From: Vitrella brassicaformis
Lineage: Eukaryota > Sar > Vitrellaceae
Reading direction: 5' to 3'
NCBI GenBank assembly: GCA_001179505.1
Contig: CDMY01000236.1
Span: forward strand, 93,246-157,245
DNA length: 64,000 nucleotides
Position 1 is the first letter of the stretch, and each line of letters opens with the position of its first letter. The position numbers and the translations under genes were made by a program. This document shows positions 1 through 10,293 of the stretch, piece after piece. Under the pieces are notes generated by a model. That model did no database searches. It was given only the letters and a program-made list of their open reading frames with translations, and was not told the DNA's origin.

Positions 1-70
1 AGCGGCACTGCACTCTCTGGCCCTCTCTGTCGACCCACACCCGCCCCGAGACCCATCAAAGCCACACAGA

Positions 71-1477
71 ATGGCGCCATCGTACCCAGCAACAAAGGCC
101 AAGTCGGCGCAGACATTGGAGAGGGCGAAGGCGGCGGCCGATGTGATCAGTGACGTTGTGTTGAGCCGGCTCGATGCTGCTGCTGCTGCTGGTGACGGAG
201 TGCCGTTCAGCGTGTGTGAGGCGCTGGGGGATGTGTTGGGCGTGGTGCGGGGGGTGGGCGGGGAGATTGAGGGGACGTATGGGCGGGTGCCGCTGTACAC
301 CATGGGCGCGCTGGTGCTAAAGGTACGCAAGTCGACAGCAAGACATTGGTCTGTGTGTGGGTTGACCGTTTGTTTCCTTGGCTGCCCTCGTGTGTGTGTC
401 TGTTGTCAGTATGGCGTGGATTGGTCGGCGCTGCAGCCCTACCGGGACGACATCATACGGGACCACGACCGTCAGGGCAACCCCATTCCCCTTGCCGCCA
501 TCCTTTCGTCCGATCGGCTGTTTCACCAGGTGCTCAGCTACGCCCAGATCGTCAATGCGTCATCCCCCGCTGGCCGCATCGAGTCGCTCACCGCCCTTGC
601 GCTCACACAGGGGCTGGCCAAGGTGCGGCCGGTCGCTCTGTGTGCCCTCGCCGTCACTGTTGCCCTCTACATGACGGCCCCTTCCCTCGCACACCTGCTT
701 TTCTCATCAATGCAAGACGCCGCCGCACAACAAGCCGAGGAAGAGGAAAAGAGAGGCGGTGGTGGCGAGAGGTCGGATGGGACGCATGATGCGTGGTCTG
801 AGGGCGAGTGTCGGCCGCTGGTGGATGGTGTGGACGTGTGGCTGCCCCAAGACACGGGCGACTGCTTCCTCGAGGACTGTGAGAGCGACCTCGTCAGCAC
901 ACTCGCCTTCACCACACAGCGGTCCATCCACGACCCCTGGTGGCGCCAAGTGTCATCCCCTGCGGATGGCGCGCACCCTCTGCGGCCTTCCTACACTGTG
1001 GCTGTCGGTCTCATAGCCACCGGTCTCCTGGGCGGCCCCCCTGACTGCCTTGTCCGGCCGCCATCGTCACTCCTGGGCTCTTCCTACGGCGTGCAGCAGT
1101 GGCGAGAGCACGGAGAGCGCGTCAAGGACATGAAGGACAAGAGGGGCACGGCAGACGATGTGCAAAGGCGAGCGAGAAAGGCCGCACTGAGACGCAGGCT
1201 GCCACGTGATCTGCACAACGAAGCGAGTAGCGGGTGTTGTGGGTCTGTGGATGAGGAAGTAGTGGGCCATGGCCGAGTGTTTCACTGCTCGGCCAGTGAG
1301 CGGATGGTAAGTCTGTGTGTGTGGATGGGTGGGTGGGTGGTCAGGGAGACAGAGAGGACGTTCGGTGGCAGCAGCGAGAGAAACGGGGCAAGATGTGTGT
1401 CGCGTGAGTGCATTGCGAAGCTGCATGCCCTGCTGAGGGAGGCTAGGAAAGATCTGGCTGACTTGAGTAAGGACTGA
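71..1477 (+). CDS. Hypothetical protein with acidic middle and basic C-terminus
   Basis: I do not recognise this protein. The frame opens at an ATG at 71 and stays open to a stop at 1475-1477. A clear 87-nt GT-AG intron lies at 323-409; its length is a multiple of three, so the frame also reads through it. A second in-frame intron is likely near 1307-1354 (GTAAGT donor, T/G-rich). The stretch coded by about 620-715 is either a hydrophobic helix (VRPVALCALAVTVALYM) or part of an unspliced intron. The middle is acidic (EEEEK, then GECRPLVDG and DTGDCFLEDCESD) and the C-terminal third is Arg/Lys-rich (RRARKAALRRRLPR), ending in a helix-like tail. No catalytic motif is visible. The start is plausible because little upstream sequence is in frame, but the promoter lies outside the window. 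Confidence 0.5.
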   Translation: MAPSYPATKAKSAQTLERAKAAADVISDVVLSRLDAAAAAGDGVPFSVCEALGDVLGVVRGVGGEIEGTYGRVPLYTMGALVLKVRKSTARHWSVCGLTVCFLGCPRVCVCCQYGVDWSALQPYRDDIIRDHDRQGNPIPLAAILSSDRLFHQVLSYAQIVNASSPAGRIESLTALALTQGLAKVRPVALCALAVTVALYMTAPSLAHLLFSSMQDAAAQQAEEEEKRGGGGERSDGTHDAWSEGECRPLVDGVDVWLPQDTGDCFLEDCESDLVSTLAFTTQRSIHDPWWRQVSSPADGAHPLRPSYTVAVGLIATGLLGGPPDCLVRPPSSLLGSSYGVQQWREHGERVKDMKDKRGTADDVQRRARKAALRRRLPRDLHNEASSGCCGSVDEEVVGHGRVFHCSASERMVSLCVWMGGWVVRETERTFGGSSERNGARCVSRECIAKLHALLREARKDLADLSKD

Positions 1478-2160
1478 GAAGATCCCAGCTGGTTCGTCGG
1501 TCAATGCATCTAAGCATCCAAGCCACCCATCCATATCCACATGAATGCACCACTCCAGGACCTACGCACGGCACGCATCCCATCAGCATGATGCAACTCT
1601 GTCCGTTGACAAACACTGGAATATAAAATGTAGGCAGCCATGAAATCACACAGCCATGTAATAGTGGCCATCATCGCCTCATCGCTCCCAACCTCGCCCA
1701 CCAGCCCACCTGCTCACTGGGACCCTTCTGACCGCCGGTCTCAAACAACATTCCTCCTGCCGGCACGGCGTCGCCCTCGTCTCTCGGTGGCCGCCGAAGC
1801 GGCCAAGTATGCGGTAACACACAGACGAGAAGAGACACGATGAAGTGCTCTCAGCGTCTTCCTTTCTCCCTCCCCTACATACCTGTGGGGCCGCGATCGA
1901 CGCTGCAGCCAATGTTGGATGAAGTACTAGGAGAGGCCCACAGATGTGATGAGGTGGAGACGGCGATCCACCTTCACACAGACGCGAGACACGTGAGTTG
2001 ATCAGTACAGCATATTTGACAGCTCACATTCGACGTGCAAACGGCTGGGAAGGCGGTGCGGTTGAGGGTCGTTATCGGTCGATCAGATATAAAATGTAGC
2101 CAGCGATCTGCCGACCAGCAACATTGTAAAGATAAGCAGGCCGGCTGTCTCGGTGTTGTG

Positions 2161-3263
2161 TCAGTGAGCACACCTGCTTGTGAGCTCACGCCTCTTCATT
2201 GGGGGGCCGATGAGTGGTGCTGGGGGGGCTTTCCCTCCTAGGGCGGCGGCTGTGATGTTTGACGAGGGGCGGGGAGGGGGACCTGACGGCCTCGGGGGAA
2301 GGAGGATACCACACAATGGCGTGAAAGGTGGTGCCGATGCCCCGCTGGCTGGTGTGCGAGAGGGAGGGTGTGATGGCTGGGAAGGGGGCAATGCTGGCGG
2401 CGGCCGCAGCAGTGGGGCAGGGGAAGGAACCGGTGGAGCAGACCCACAGGGGCCTGGGGGGCCGTCGACATTCTCACCTGATTGACTGATTCATCAAAAG
2501 AAGCAAAAGAGTATACAGACAGATGTAATTGATGGTCTGAGAATATATATCTGTGTCTGTGTACCAGCGAGGCGCCTGCGGTGCAGTGAAGCCGCCTTGA
2601 CCATCTCCTTCTGAACAGACACAGACACACACAAACACCGATCGTTTGATCAATGGACCGCACCGCAGCGGATCGATGCATTAATGAACGAATGAATCAT
2701 GTGTGTGGCTCTGTCATGGCTGGCTGATAGGCGGGCGTACCTTCTCCCTCGCCAACTTGGCTATCAGGTTCTCGCGCCGCCGTATTGTGTCCACCAGCTC
2801 GATGATCTGCTCTGCACACACACACGGTAGACAGACACACACACATACATCTCATCCAAGGTGCTGTGCTGTGTTGTGTAATGTTCTGTTGTTAAGACCT
2901 ACCTTGTGAGTAGCAGTACTTGTCGAGGAGCCTGGTGACCTCAAGATACAGCGTCCTCGAGTTGTACTTCGCGAGGCCTGCGCGGCACACAGCACAGCAG
3001 ATATATATATCAGTCAGATCAATGAATGCAGTCAGTCCTTGTGTCTGTCAAGGAGCGAGGCTGGCTCACTCACTCCGAATGAATGAATGAATGGTTTGCT
3101 TACGGTTCTCTTGGACCTCCTTCCACAGGGTGCCCTCGTCGACGAGCTGGCTGTAGTTGAGCTCCAGCAGTGTGGGGGCCTCCTCAATCGACTGGAAGAG
3201 GCTCCCTGGTGGCCTTGCCGGCGGCTCGCCAGCGCACCAGATGGGCGGGCGGGACAATGTCAT
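2161..3263 (-). CDS. Small unknown protein, tandem copy B, proline-rich tail
   Basis: I do not recognise the family. Exons read on the minus strand give a conserved block (MTLSRPPIWCAGEPPARPPG, then an acidic helix ending LWKEVQENR), then AKYNSRTLYLEVTRLLDKYC, then a helical stretch ending RRENLIAKLAREK, then KEMVKAASLHRRR. Each block is bounded by GT/AG sites on the minus strand. The last intron (about 2480-2563, donor gtacaca) joins in frame to a long proline-rich tail (GPPGPCGSAPPVPSP ... PPSRTPASGASAPP ... SSNITAAALGGK) ending at 2161. The same four blocks recur, with substitutions, in the neighbour at 3498-4338, so this is a tandem duplicate. The start is uncertain: the ATG at 3263 lies just before the first block, but an upstream exon around 3300-3380 is possible. 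Charged heptad-like stretches suggest short coiled coils. Confidence 0.5.
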
Positions 3264-3497
3264 GGTGCGGCGCCGAAGGTCCTCACGCAGTCGCTGCCGA
3301 CAACTTGACGGAAGTGATGGGCACCTGACGGAAGTGCTCAGGCGCCTGCAACAAATGCCGTACATAAACACAACATAACAAAACACAACACACGTCACGT
3401 ATGCAACGTGCATCTCTTCGCCGCTCTCGCTGTGTGTTCGTTGGTGCTCACCATGTACAGCAGGTCTCCGACCATCGTCTGCGTGTCCGTCAGCACA

Positions 3498-4338
3498 CTA
3501 CCTACCGGCACGCAAAAGTCGAAATCGATGAGTACCACACTCCTGATGCTCCCGCCTGCGGTGCAGTGCGGCCGCCTTGCCCATCTCCCTCTGAACGGAC
3601 ACACACATACATAGGTTGATCCACGCACACCGGATCGATGACTGAATGAATCATGTGTATGGCTCATCGCTGATACTATTAGGCGTACCTTTTCCCTCGC
3701 CAGCTTGGCTATCAGCTTCTCGCGCCGGTCTATCGTCGCCACCAGCTCTTTGATGTGTTCTGCACACACACACGGTCGACAGACAGGCGCTGTATTGTGT
3801 TGTATTGCTAAACCTACCTTTCAACCAGCAGTAGTCCTCGAGAAGATGAGTCACCTCGAGATACAGGGTCCTTGAGTTGTACTTGTCCAGTCCTGCACAC
3901 AGCACACAGCAGACGTCAGATGCAGTCAATTGTCAATTGGATGCAGTCTTTGTGTCGAGTAGGCTGGCTCAGAATGGTTTGCTCACGTTTCTCCTTGACC
4001 TCCCTCCAGACCGTCTTCTCCTTCAAGAGCTTCTGGTAGTCCAGCTCCCGCAGTCCAGGGGCCTCCTCAGGTGACTGATAGAGGCTCCCGGGTGGCCTTG
4101 GCGGCGGTTCCCCAGCGCACCAGATGGAAGGTTCAGTCATGGTGCGGCGCCGAAGGTCCTCACAGTCGCTGCCCCGCGCGCATTCGTCACGCACTCGCTC
4201 ATAGCGAGGGATGGCGTCCAATTGCAGGAGGAGGCGCAGGCGCCGGGAGGGATGCTCTACGATGGCGGGAGGGAAAAAGGGACGCAATATGATGACAGAA
4301 GGAGGAAGAAATGCGCCCAGAATGCGGCGGAATACCAT
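3498..4338 (-). CDS. Small unknown protein, tandem copy A
   Basis: This is the upstream paralogue of the gene at 2161-3263. It starts at an ATG (4338) with an N-terminal extension (MVFRRILGAFLPPSVI), then EDLRRRTMTEPSIWCAGEPP, then an acidic helix ending WREVKEKR. The next exons give DKYNSRTLYLEVTHLLEDYC, then IKELVATIDRREKLIAKLAREK, then REMGKAAALHRRR. Introns are short GT-AG minus-strand introns with CACACACA-type tracts on the plus strand. In the simplest splice the frame closes at 3498. It is also possible that the last exon splices onward into copy B, making one protein with two repeated modules; I cannot decide between these. No enzymatic motif is visible. The function is unknown, and helical packing or a scaffold role is only a guess. 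Confidence 0.5.
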
Positions 4339-4439
4339 ATTTTCTCCCTCTGATGGAGCAGGGCGAAAAAAATCAAACGTCTCGTCTCGCGGGATTTCTC
4401 GCCAAGGAGGTCAGGGTCCCATTATTCATTCTCGATAGG

Positions 4440-4960
4440 TGGAATAGAAACCGCCAGCCACGTCCAGCCTCGCTCCGCTCTGCACTGTTGCCTCTCCCCC
4501 GTGCGCCAGTTCAGATGTGCTCATATGTACAACAGACAGACAGACTTCTTCTGAGGTGATGTGAAAGCGATTGATTGCCGTTCGGATAGTGCTTTAGTTG
4601 ACGTGCATGGCTCAGGAGCGGACACACGAATTGACCAACCACCGACACAACAAAAACAATCCATGCAGCGGTGTCAGTTGGATGGCTGCACATCCCCCCT
4701 CTCAACTCCCCTCTCCACACACAGGACGTCACGCACCACTAGACACGGCAAAACTGTCTCTCTGCACGCCGAGTGATGAGTCTCCCTCTCCCCCTAGCCA
4801 TGCCAATCACATAAACGCACACACCGCCTCTCTGAGACCGTCACTCCATGCACACTCTGCTGGCCAGCGCTACTGTTAACACCAATGACCTCTACCTGTC
4901 CATGCATCCCCTCCATCCCTCCATCTGCTACACCATCATTATGGCGTCCTGGCCGGCTAA
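4440..4960. other. Intergenic spacer with no gene seen
   Basis: About 500 bases between the tandem small genes and the ankyrin-like gene. It is rich in CACA and CTCT tracts, and short frames on both strands look random. I see no convincing coding or RNA feature. Confidence 0.5.
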
Positions 4961-6670
4961 CTAGTTGATGCCCAGCGGCTGGAAGAGGCCGATCTCATTG
5001 ACCCACCCTAACTGACCCCAACCGAACTGACAGTCGTCATTCCCTAGGTGGCTGTTGAAGCCCTTGATCACACCAGTCAGCCCATATCGGGCCGCCTCGT
5101 CCAGCCGCGCCCTGTGGACCACCTCGCGCAGACCCACGCGCCGCACACTCGTCCCCTGTATGACGGCGAAGCACTGGAGGGGCACCCGCACCACCCGACC
5201 GCCCACACTGGCCATGCCGCCGATGACCTCCTGATTGCCGGCCGTCTTGGTGGCTGCGCACTTGACGAAGTGCTGCATGGCCCTCTTGATGCGGTTGGCC
5301 ACCTCGGCCTGCCCGAGGGTGACGGTGTCGACGGCCTCTGGCTTGTGCAGGAAGGCACCGATCTTCCATGCCACCTGGGGCAGCAGTGGAGTCAGCACGC
5401 TGGCGGCGTCACGCTGGGGGCAGAGGGCGCCGTTGACGCCGTCCATGACGGCCTGCGGCAGCTCGTCGTTGAGGACGGTCAGGTACTCGGCCAACACCAC
5501 ACCATGGGCCTCTCGGTCGGACTGGGTGGCGTTGGGTGGCAGCTGCTGTGGCGTCCGCACCATGTCGATGGCTGCCCCCGATGCCAGCAGTGTGCGGATG
5601 GCCCGCTGCAGCGGGATCTCATCGCGCGGCACTAAGGGATACTCCTCCTCACCAGCATCACCTTGGCTGCGCAACTGGGCGACCCTCATGGCAGCGCGGC
5701 CCAAGGGCGTCTGGTGGGCGCCAAATTCCCCTCGGGCTGGGGCTGTGTTGATCTGTGCGGGGCTGAGATGCTGACACAGCCACTCGATCATGTGATACGA
5801 CGAGTTGTGTGCCGCTTCCGGCAGGGCCGACTCGACGATGCTGGCGCCGTTGTCCATCATCAGCTGCAGGTAGCCGTGGATGAAGCCCTCTGAGTAGATG
5901 GGGCCAATCGTGGCTGCGTAACCGATGACATTGCTGCCAACAATTGCCTCGGTGACGAGAGAGGGGTCGAGCTTGACGAGGTAGTTGAAGATATCCATCA
6001 GGGCCGCCTCATAATGCTCGCTGGAGTGAACCCGACGTGGGAGGCTGAGCAGGTACAGTCCTAGTCGTGCTTGTCCTGATGGATGTCCACGCAGAACCGC
6101 CCCGTGTGCGACGAGTGTCTTGACCGCTGTGAGGTTGCCCGCACGTACGGCTGTCTGGATAGGGCACTTGCTATGACCCTCAATACTCAACCCCGGGCGG
6201 CCCAACCAGGTGCCCGCTACAAATGATGGCCCATCGACGCTAGCACCCTCCTGGATCAGAGCCGACAGGATGGCCGCCTGCGCCTCGCGTGACGGCCACA
6301 GCGGCAAGACGAGCCATCTGCCGTCCCTGCCGTCTCGCCCGAAGCATAGCCCGCGCTCGAGTGCCGTGGGAGCGCTCCAGTCGTCGATGGCCAATGACAG
6401 CAGACACACATACAGCTCGATTTGGATGCGTGATCCCCCACTCAGGGTGATCGTGGTAATGAGGTCGATGCGGATCCGGCGGTCGGCCCCCTTGCGGACG
6501 AGCCTCCGGATGCCGTCAGGTGTGATTGCGCGTCGCAGGATGCCCTGGACGAGCCGCTTGGTGGCATTGCTGGTGTTGGGCGGGAAACGGGCCTCCACCT
6601 TCTCTATCTTCATCTCCTGCTGTAGTGGCTGTGGCTGTGGCTGCTGCCCGGCTGATGAAGAGGCCGACAT
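4961..6670 (-). CDS. Ankyrin-repeat-like protein
   Basis: One long uninterrupted minus-strand frame of about 569 residues. The ATG at 6670 (MSASSSAGQQPQ) is preferred because the frame upstream holds only a non-ATG codon, and a likely 3' splice site (ctgtgcgcag) sits a few bases before it, implying a 5' leader exon. Degenerate ankyrin-type units are visible, for example CPIQTAVRAGNLTAVKTLVA followed by HGAVLRG, TPLGRAAMRVAQLRS, and PLQRAIRTLLASGAAIDM. The C-terminal ~150 residues (around IKRAMQHFVKCAATKTAGN) do not look like ankyrin and are unassigned. Ankyrin repeats bind partner proteins; no partner can be read from the sequence. It is a single-exon gene among intron-rich neighbours, which may point to retroposition or an expanded family. 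The repeat assignment rests on weak motif similarity. Confidence 0.65.
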   Translation of the reverse strand: MSASSSAGQQPQPQPLQQEMKIEKVEARFPPNTSNATKRLVQGILRRAITPDGIRRLVRKGADRRIRIDLITTITLSGGSRIQIELYVCLLSLAIDDWSAPTALERGLCFGRDGRDGRWLVLPLWPSREAQAAILSALIQEGASVDGPSFVAGTWLGRPGLSIEGHSKCPIQTAVRAGNLTAVKTLVAHGAVLRGHPSGQARLGLYLLSLPRRVHSSEHYEAALMDIFNYLVKLDPSLVTEAIVGSNVIGYAATIGPIYSEGFIHGYLQLMMDNGASIVESALPEAAHNSSYHMIEWLCQHLSPAQINTAPARGEFGAHQTPLGRAAMRVAQLRSQGDAGEEEYPLVPRDEIPLQRAIRTLLASGAAIDMVRTPQQLPPNATQSDREAHGVVLAEYLTVLNDELPQAVMDGVNGALCPQRDAASVLTPLLPQVAWKIGAFLHKPEAVDTVTLGQAEVANRIKRAMQHFVKCAATKTAGNQEVIGGMASVGGRVVRVPLQCFAVIQGTSVRRVGLREVVHRARLDEAARYGLTGVIKGFNSHLGNDDCQFGWGQLGWVNEIGLFQPLGIN

Positions 6671-6768
6671 GATCCTCAAGTCCTGCGCACAGCAGAATCA
6701 CACACAACACATGGTCAGTTGCTATCACACTTGGTGTGATGTGCCGCCCTGCTGTACCTGAGAACTGG

Positions 6769-7120
6769 TCACTGAAAAAGGGCTCCAGACGCCGTGACTG
6801 AGCCAGTCACGTTGACGAACCTACGCCAAGCGGTCTGCACGAACACAAGCAGCACGGTCGGCTGCTGTCGGACAACAGGAGGGATCCGCGCACCTGATCT
6901 TTTGTGAGGGCTCGTCAGTCCGTCAGCAGCTGGCCGCTGACTCCTCGGACCGCCACGCAACGACAGCAATGCTGCCTGCATGGACAGACAGGGGGAATAA
7001 GCAGATGCATCCATCCTTTTGGCAAGATCTCCTTCTCCATCTCTTTGCCGCAGTACCAGAGATCTGCGCTTCGATTTGTTCTCCTAGGCCACTCCCTCCT
7101 GAAACCGCAATCTTGGCCAT
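6769..7120 (-). other. Possible leader exons upstream of the ankyrin-like gene
   Basis: Short minus-strand frames here (one starts MAKIAVSGGSGLGEQIEAQ at 7120, another covers 6769-7014) are flanked by plausible splice sites. They could be 5' untranslated or N-terminal exons of the ankyrin-like gene, or a tiny separate gene. They lie between that gene and the divergent cyclin gene, so they may simply be shared promoter DNA. Confidence 0.25.
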
Positions 7121-7310
7121 GATACGTTCCGCGCTTTACCCTAAATCATTGCTCCTCATCAGCATAAAAGAAAATCGCTCCTGCGGGGGTCTACATATAG
7201 TTGGCTCTGCTTCGTGCCGACCGTTGACCGGCGTGTTGCGTTCGTCGGTCAGTGAGACGAGCGTGTTGCAGGTGGCTCGAGCCTTGCATCGGCACAGCAG
7301 CTGAAGGCAG

Positions 7311-9098
7311 GTGCAGCAGGGCATTGCAAAGACACTTACTTGCACCGACACATACAGGAAGGTGGCTCGGAAGACCAGGGTGAGTCAGGGAGTCAGAGCC
7401 AGTCTGTCGGTCTGTCCTGCATATTGGCTCTCTGCGTTTGGCGTGTGTTGTGTCGGTTCCCAGGGTCGCAAGACGGGCAAGCGTTCGGGCAAGAAGGCCG
7501 CCAAGGAGGAGACCTCGAACAACAAATACGTGAGCAGCTGACATGCATGCAGTGCCATCCTCCACACAGCCGGCATGGCGTGCTGTCTTCTCTGTCCGTA
7601 TCCGTCTGTCTGGCTGACAGGTGTACCTGCACCACAAGAAGCCTGCTCCCAAAGGCTGCCTCGAGTCGTGGCTTGAGGACGGCTCCGCCGACCTCATCCG
7701 GCACCCGGAGAAGTCCAAGATCCCCAGCGTCAAGATGCCGCCCCGCATGACCAAGCGGCAGAGGAAGCGCGCCGAGAAGAAGGCCCAGGAGAAGCGCGAC
7801 ATCAGGGCGAACAACTACCTGGAAAGGCAGGCCGTGTTCCAGAACGCCCACAGCCGTCTGGCCGAGGCGTCCCACATGACGGAGGAGGCTGTGCGAACGG
7901 ACGAGTACGGACAGTATAGGAGTGTGATTCACCAGAACCGGACCAAGCAGGAGGTCAGAACATGAGCAGGGGGGACCTGGGACAAGTGAATGTCTGTCTG
8001 TCTGTCTGTCTGCCTGTCTGTGCGTGTGTGTGGGTGGGTGTGGGTGTGGGTGTGGGTGATATCAGGAGTTTAGCGTGACAGGTGTTGAGGAGTATGTGAA
8101 GGAGCTGCCCCCCTACGTGTTGGAGGCCCGCAGCGACACCGTCAACTGCATGATCCGGGACAGCGTTGAGTTGAAGGTCAGCCACACACAACACCCNNNN
8201 NNNNNNNNNNNNNNNNNNNNNNNNNNNNNNNNNNNNNNNNNNNNNNNNNNNNNNNNNNNNNNNNNNNNNNNNNNNNNNNNNNNNNNNNNNNNNNNNNNNN
8301 NNNNNNNNNNNNNNNNNNNNNNNNNNNNNNNNNNNNNNNNNNNNNNNNNNNNNNNNNNNNNNNNNNNNNNNNNNNNNNNNNNNNNNNNNNNNNNNNNNNN
8401 NNNNNNNNNNNNNNNNNNNNNNNNNNNNNNNNNNNNNNNNNNNNNNNNNNNNNNNNNNNNNNNNNNNNNNNNNNNNNNNNNNNNNNNNNNNNNNNNCAAC
8501 CCCCCCCCCCCCCCCCCTCTCCCATCACACACTCACAACACCCTTGGATGGCCCCGGGGGTGTATTGTATTGTGATGGTGCACACACAGGTGAAGGAAGG
8601 GACCACCACGTTCGCTGTGCATCTGATGGACCGCTACATGCACCACATGGCCAAGCAGGGCAAGGCACTCTCGGCGCACCACTACCTGCCGGTGCGTCTG
8701 ACTGACTGACTGTCCACACAGAGAAGTCCCCCAATGCATGGCTCCAGTGTGTGTGTGTATGTCCTGCAGATCGGTTACACGTGTTTGTTGATCGCGAGCA
8801 AGATGGCGAGCACGATCAGGGAGGAGCAGGTGCCCATCGCCAAGTTGGTCAAGTGTGCCGCTAACCTCACCTACACCCCTGGACGGAGCTCGCTGCCGAT
8901 GTGGCGATGCCACATATTGCTGCCTACACTTTATATTCGTCAGTGTGTGTCGCTGTTCTTCTCGCTGTCCAAATGATTCCGGCCATGCGAACGGTACCCA
9001 CACCCACTCCCACCCCCCAACCAACACCCGCCACCCACCACTCACGCGTTTCTGTTTCGTCGATTCAGGGAGTGCTGAATACTGTGCTGGCCAAGTGA
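7311..9098 (+). CDS. Cyclin-box protein with basic N-terminal region (interrupted by assembly gap)
   Basis: Cyclins bind and activate cyclin-dependent kinases. Exons placed by eye: about 7311-7379, 7464-7529, 7621-7953, 8065-8176, (gap 8197-8496), 8590-8691, and 8770 onward, with in-frame GT-AG joins. The N-terminal half is very basic (RKTGKRSGKKAAKEE, then TKRQRKRAEKKAQEKRD), which suits nuclear targeting. The cyclin box is recognised from KEGTTTFAVHLMDRYMHHMA followed by GYTCLLIASKMAS and EEQVPIAKLVKCAAN, matching the usual LxDRYL ... GxTCLLIASK pattern. The MRAILVDW-type first helix would lie in or near the gap. After about 8880 the frame that looks coding (TELAADVAMPHIAAYTLYSS, ending at the stop 9096-9098) is shifted relative to the cyclin-box frame, so an unrecognised intron, an assembly error or a lesion is present. 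The subtype cannot be assigned. Confidence 0.7.
7991..8058. repeat. Intronic TGTC and GTGGGT simple repeats
   Basis: A run of tgtc units passes into gtgggtgt units within a cyclin intron. This is typical of introns throughout the window. Confidence 0.9.
8197..8496. other. Assembly gap of exactly 300 Ns
   Basis: A run of 300 N characters. It is immediately followed by CAA and a run of about 17 C (about 8500-8517), so the gap abuts a homopolymer that probably stalled sequencing. It interrupts the cyclin gene. Confidence 0.99.
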
Positions 9099-10293
9099 AG
9101 CAACGATGCCCACTTGCCGCGGCTGGGCCAGCGGGACTGGCAATGAACCACACACACACACAAGCGGGCGGCGACTGACCGGTGAGAAGGAACAGATGAC
9201 ATGGATGGTGTGGTGTGGTGTGGTGTGTGCGGTCACCGTCTCATCGGTCTCTCTCTGCGGGCGTGTTGTATGTCAATCAGGTGTTAGCTGGAATGTGCTG
9301 CCTCGCCTCGCCTCGCCTCGCCTCGATGAATGCATGGATGGCTGGCTGGCTGGATGGATGGATTCCCCTGCCCTGTCTTATGTATAGCGAATTGGCAGCC
9401 TTTTCTGTTTTGGCCACTCAGAGAGGCCCACCCACCCACCCATCAGCTTGCACACCACACAACAAAGCAAAACACTATCTGCCTATCGCTGGCTGCTTGT
9501 CCTGCATTGATTGCATGTGTGATGCGACAGACAGACAGTGGATGAACCATGTATTGTATTGTAGACACCCACCCTGAAGCAACGGGGGCAGGCCGGGATT
9601 CAGGGACCCAGCTTGCCCTTGTCTCTTCCCTCCTTGTATATCAGCCAGCCCACCTCTGAGATGCATGTGTGTGTGTAGGTGGGATGGATGGCCGGATGGA
9701 TGGATGCAATGGATGTGTGTGTATGTGTATGTGATGGGGTGGCATCCGGCGGTATACATGCATCTGTACATATGGTGTCCGCTTGTATCGTCACGTACGT
9801 ACAGACTCACTCACTCAGAGAGGTTCATTCACCAACTCACTCACACACACAAAGACCCCAACCAACTCTGCCCATGTGCGCACACAACACGCTGTGTGTC
9901 GCTGCCTGCTTGTATTGTATTGCATCGTATTCTATTGTATTGTATTGATGTATTGCATTGGATACATCGAGCGCCGTTTTTGTGCCCCGCGTGCCTTCCC
10001 AACACCACCTTCCTCAGCCAGCGAGACTCACTGACTGCATTGCCCGATGGATCATGGATGGATGGATCTCCCTTGCCACATGCATGAGCCATGGATGAGT
10101 GTGATGGAGAGACCAGGCACGCTATCCCCTACGGGTGGCTAAGCTCGCAGAGAGACACAGAAGCTCGCAAAGAGTGGCACCTTTCCCCGTCGCTCCTCAT
10201 GCCCTCTCTTAGTGCCCTTGACAGCCATTGTCCGCCGATGAGTTTTCCTGCAGTTTTCTTGTCCCTTTGAGGTGACCTCTTGCAGCCGGCAGG
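9099..10293. other. Microsatellite-rich intergenic spacer
   Basis: About 1.2 kb with no convincing gene. It holds gtggt repeats (about 9205-9230), five cctcg units (9301-9325), ggat and ggct tracts (about 9335-9365 and 9680-9715), CACA tracts, and tgtattgtat repeats (about 9910-9960). Confidence 0.6.
9301..9325. repeat. Five tandem CCTCG units
   Basis: Five perfect copies of a 5-bp unit, followed by ggat and ggct microsatellite DNA. Confidence 0.9.

Noticed and set aside
3420-3550. Minus-strand peptide VVLIDFDFCVPVGSVL read as a PDE-delta/UNC119-like exon
   Set aside because: Only a few residues resemble that family, and the stretch overlaps a likely intron between the tandem gene copies.
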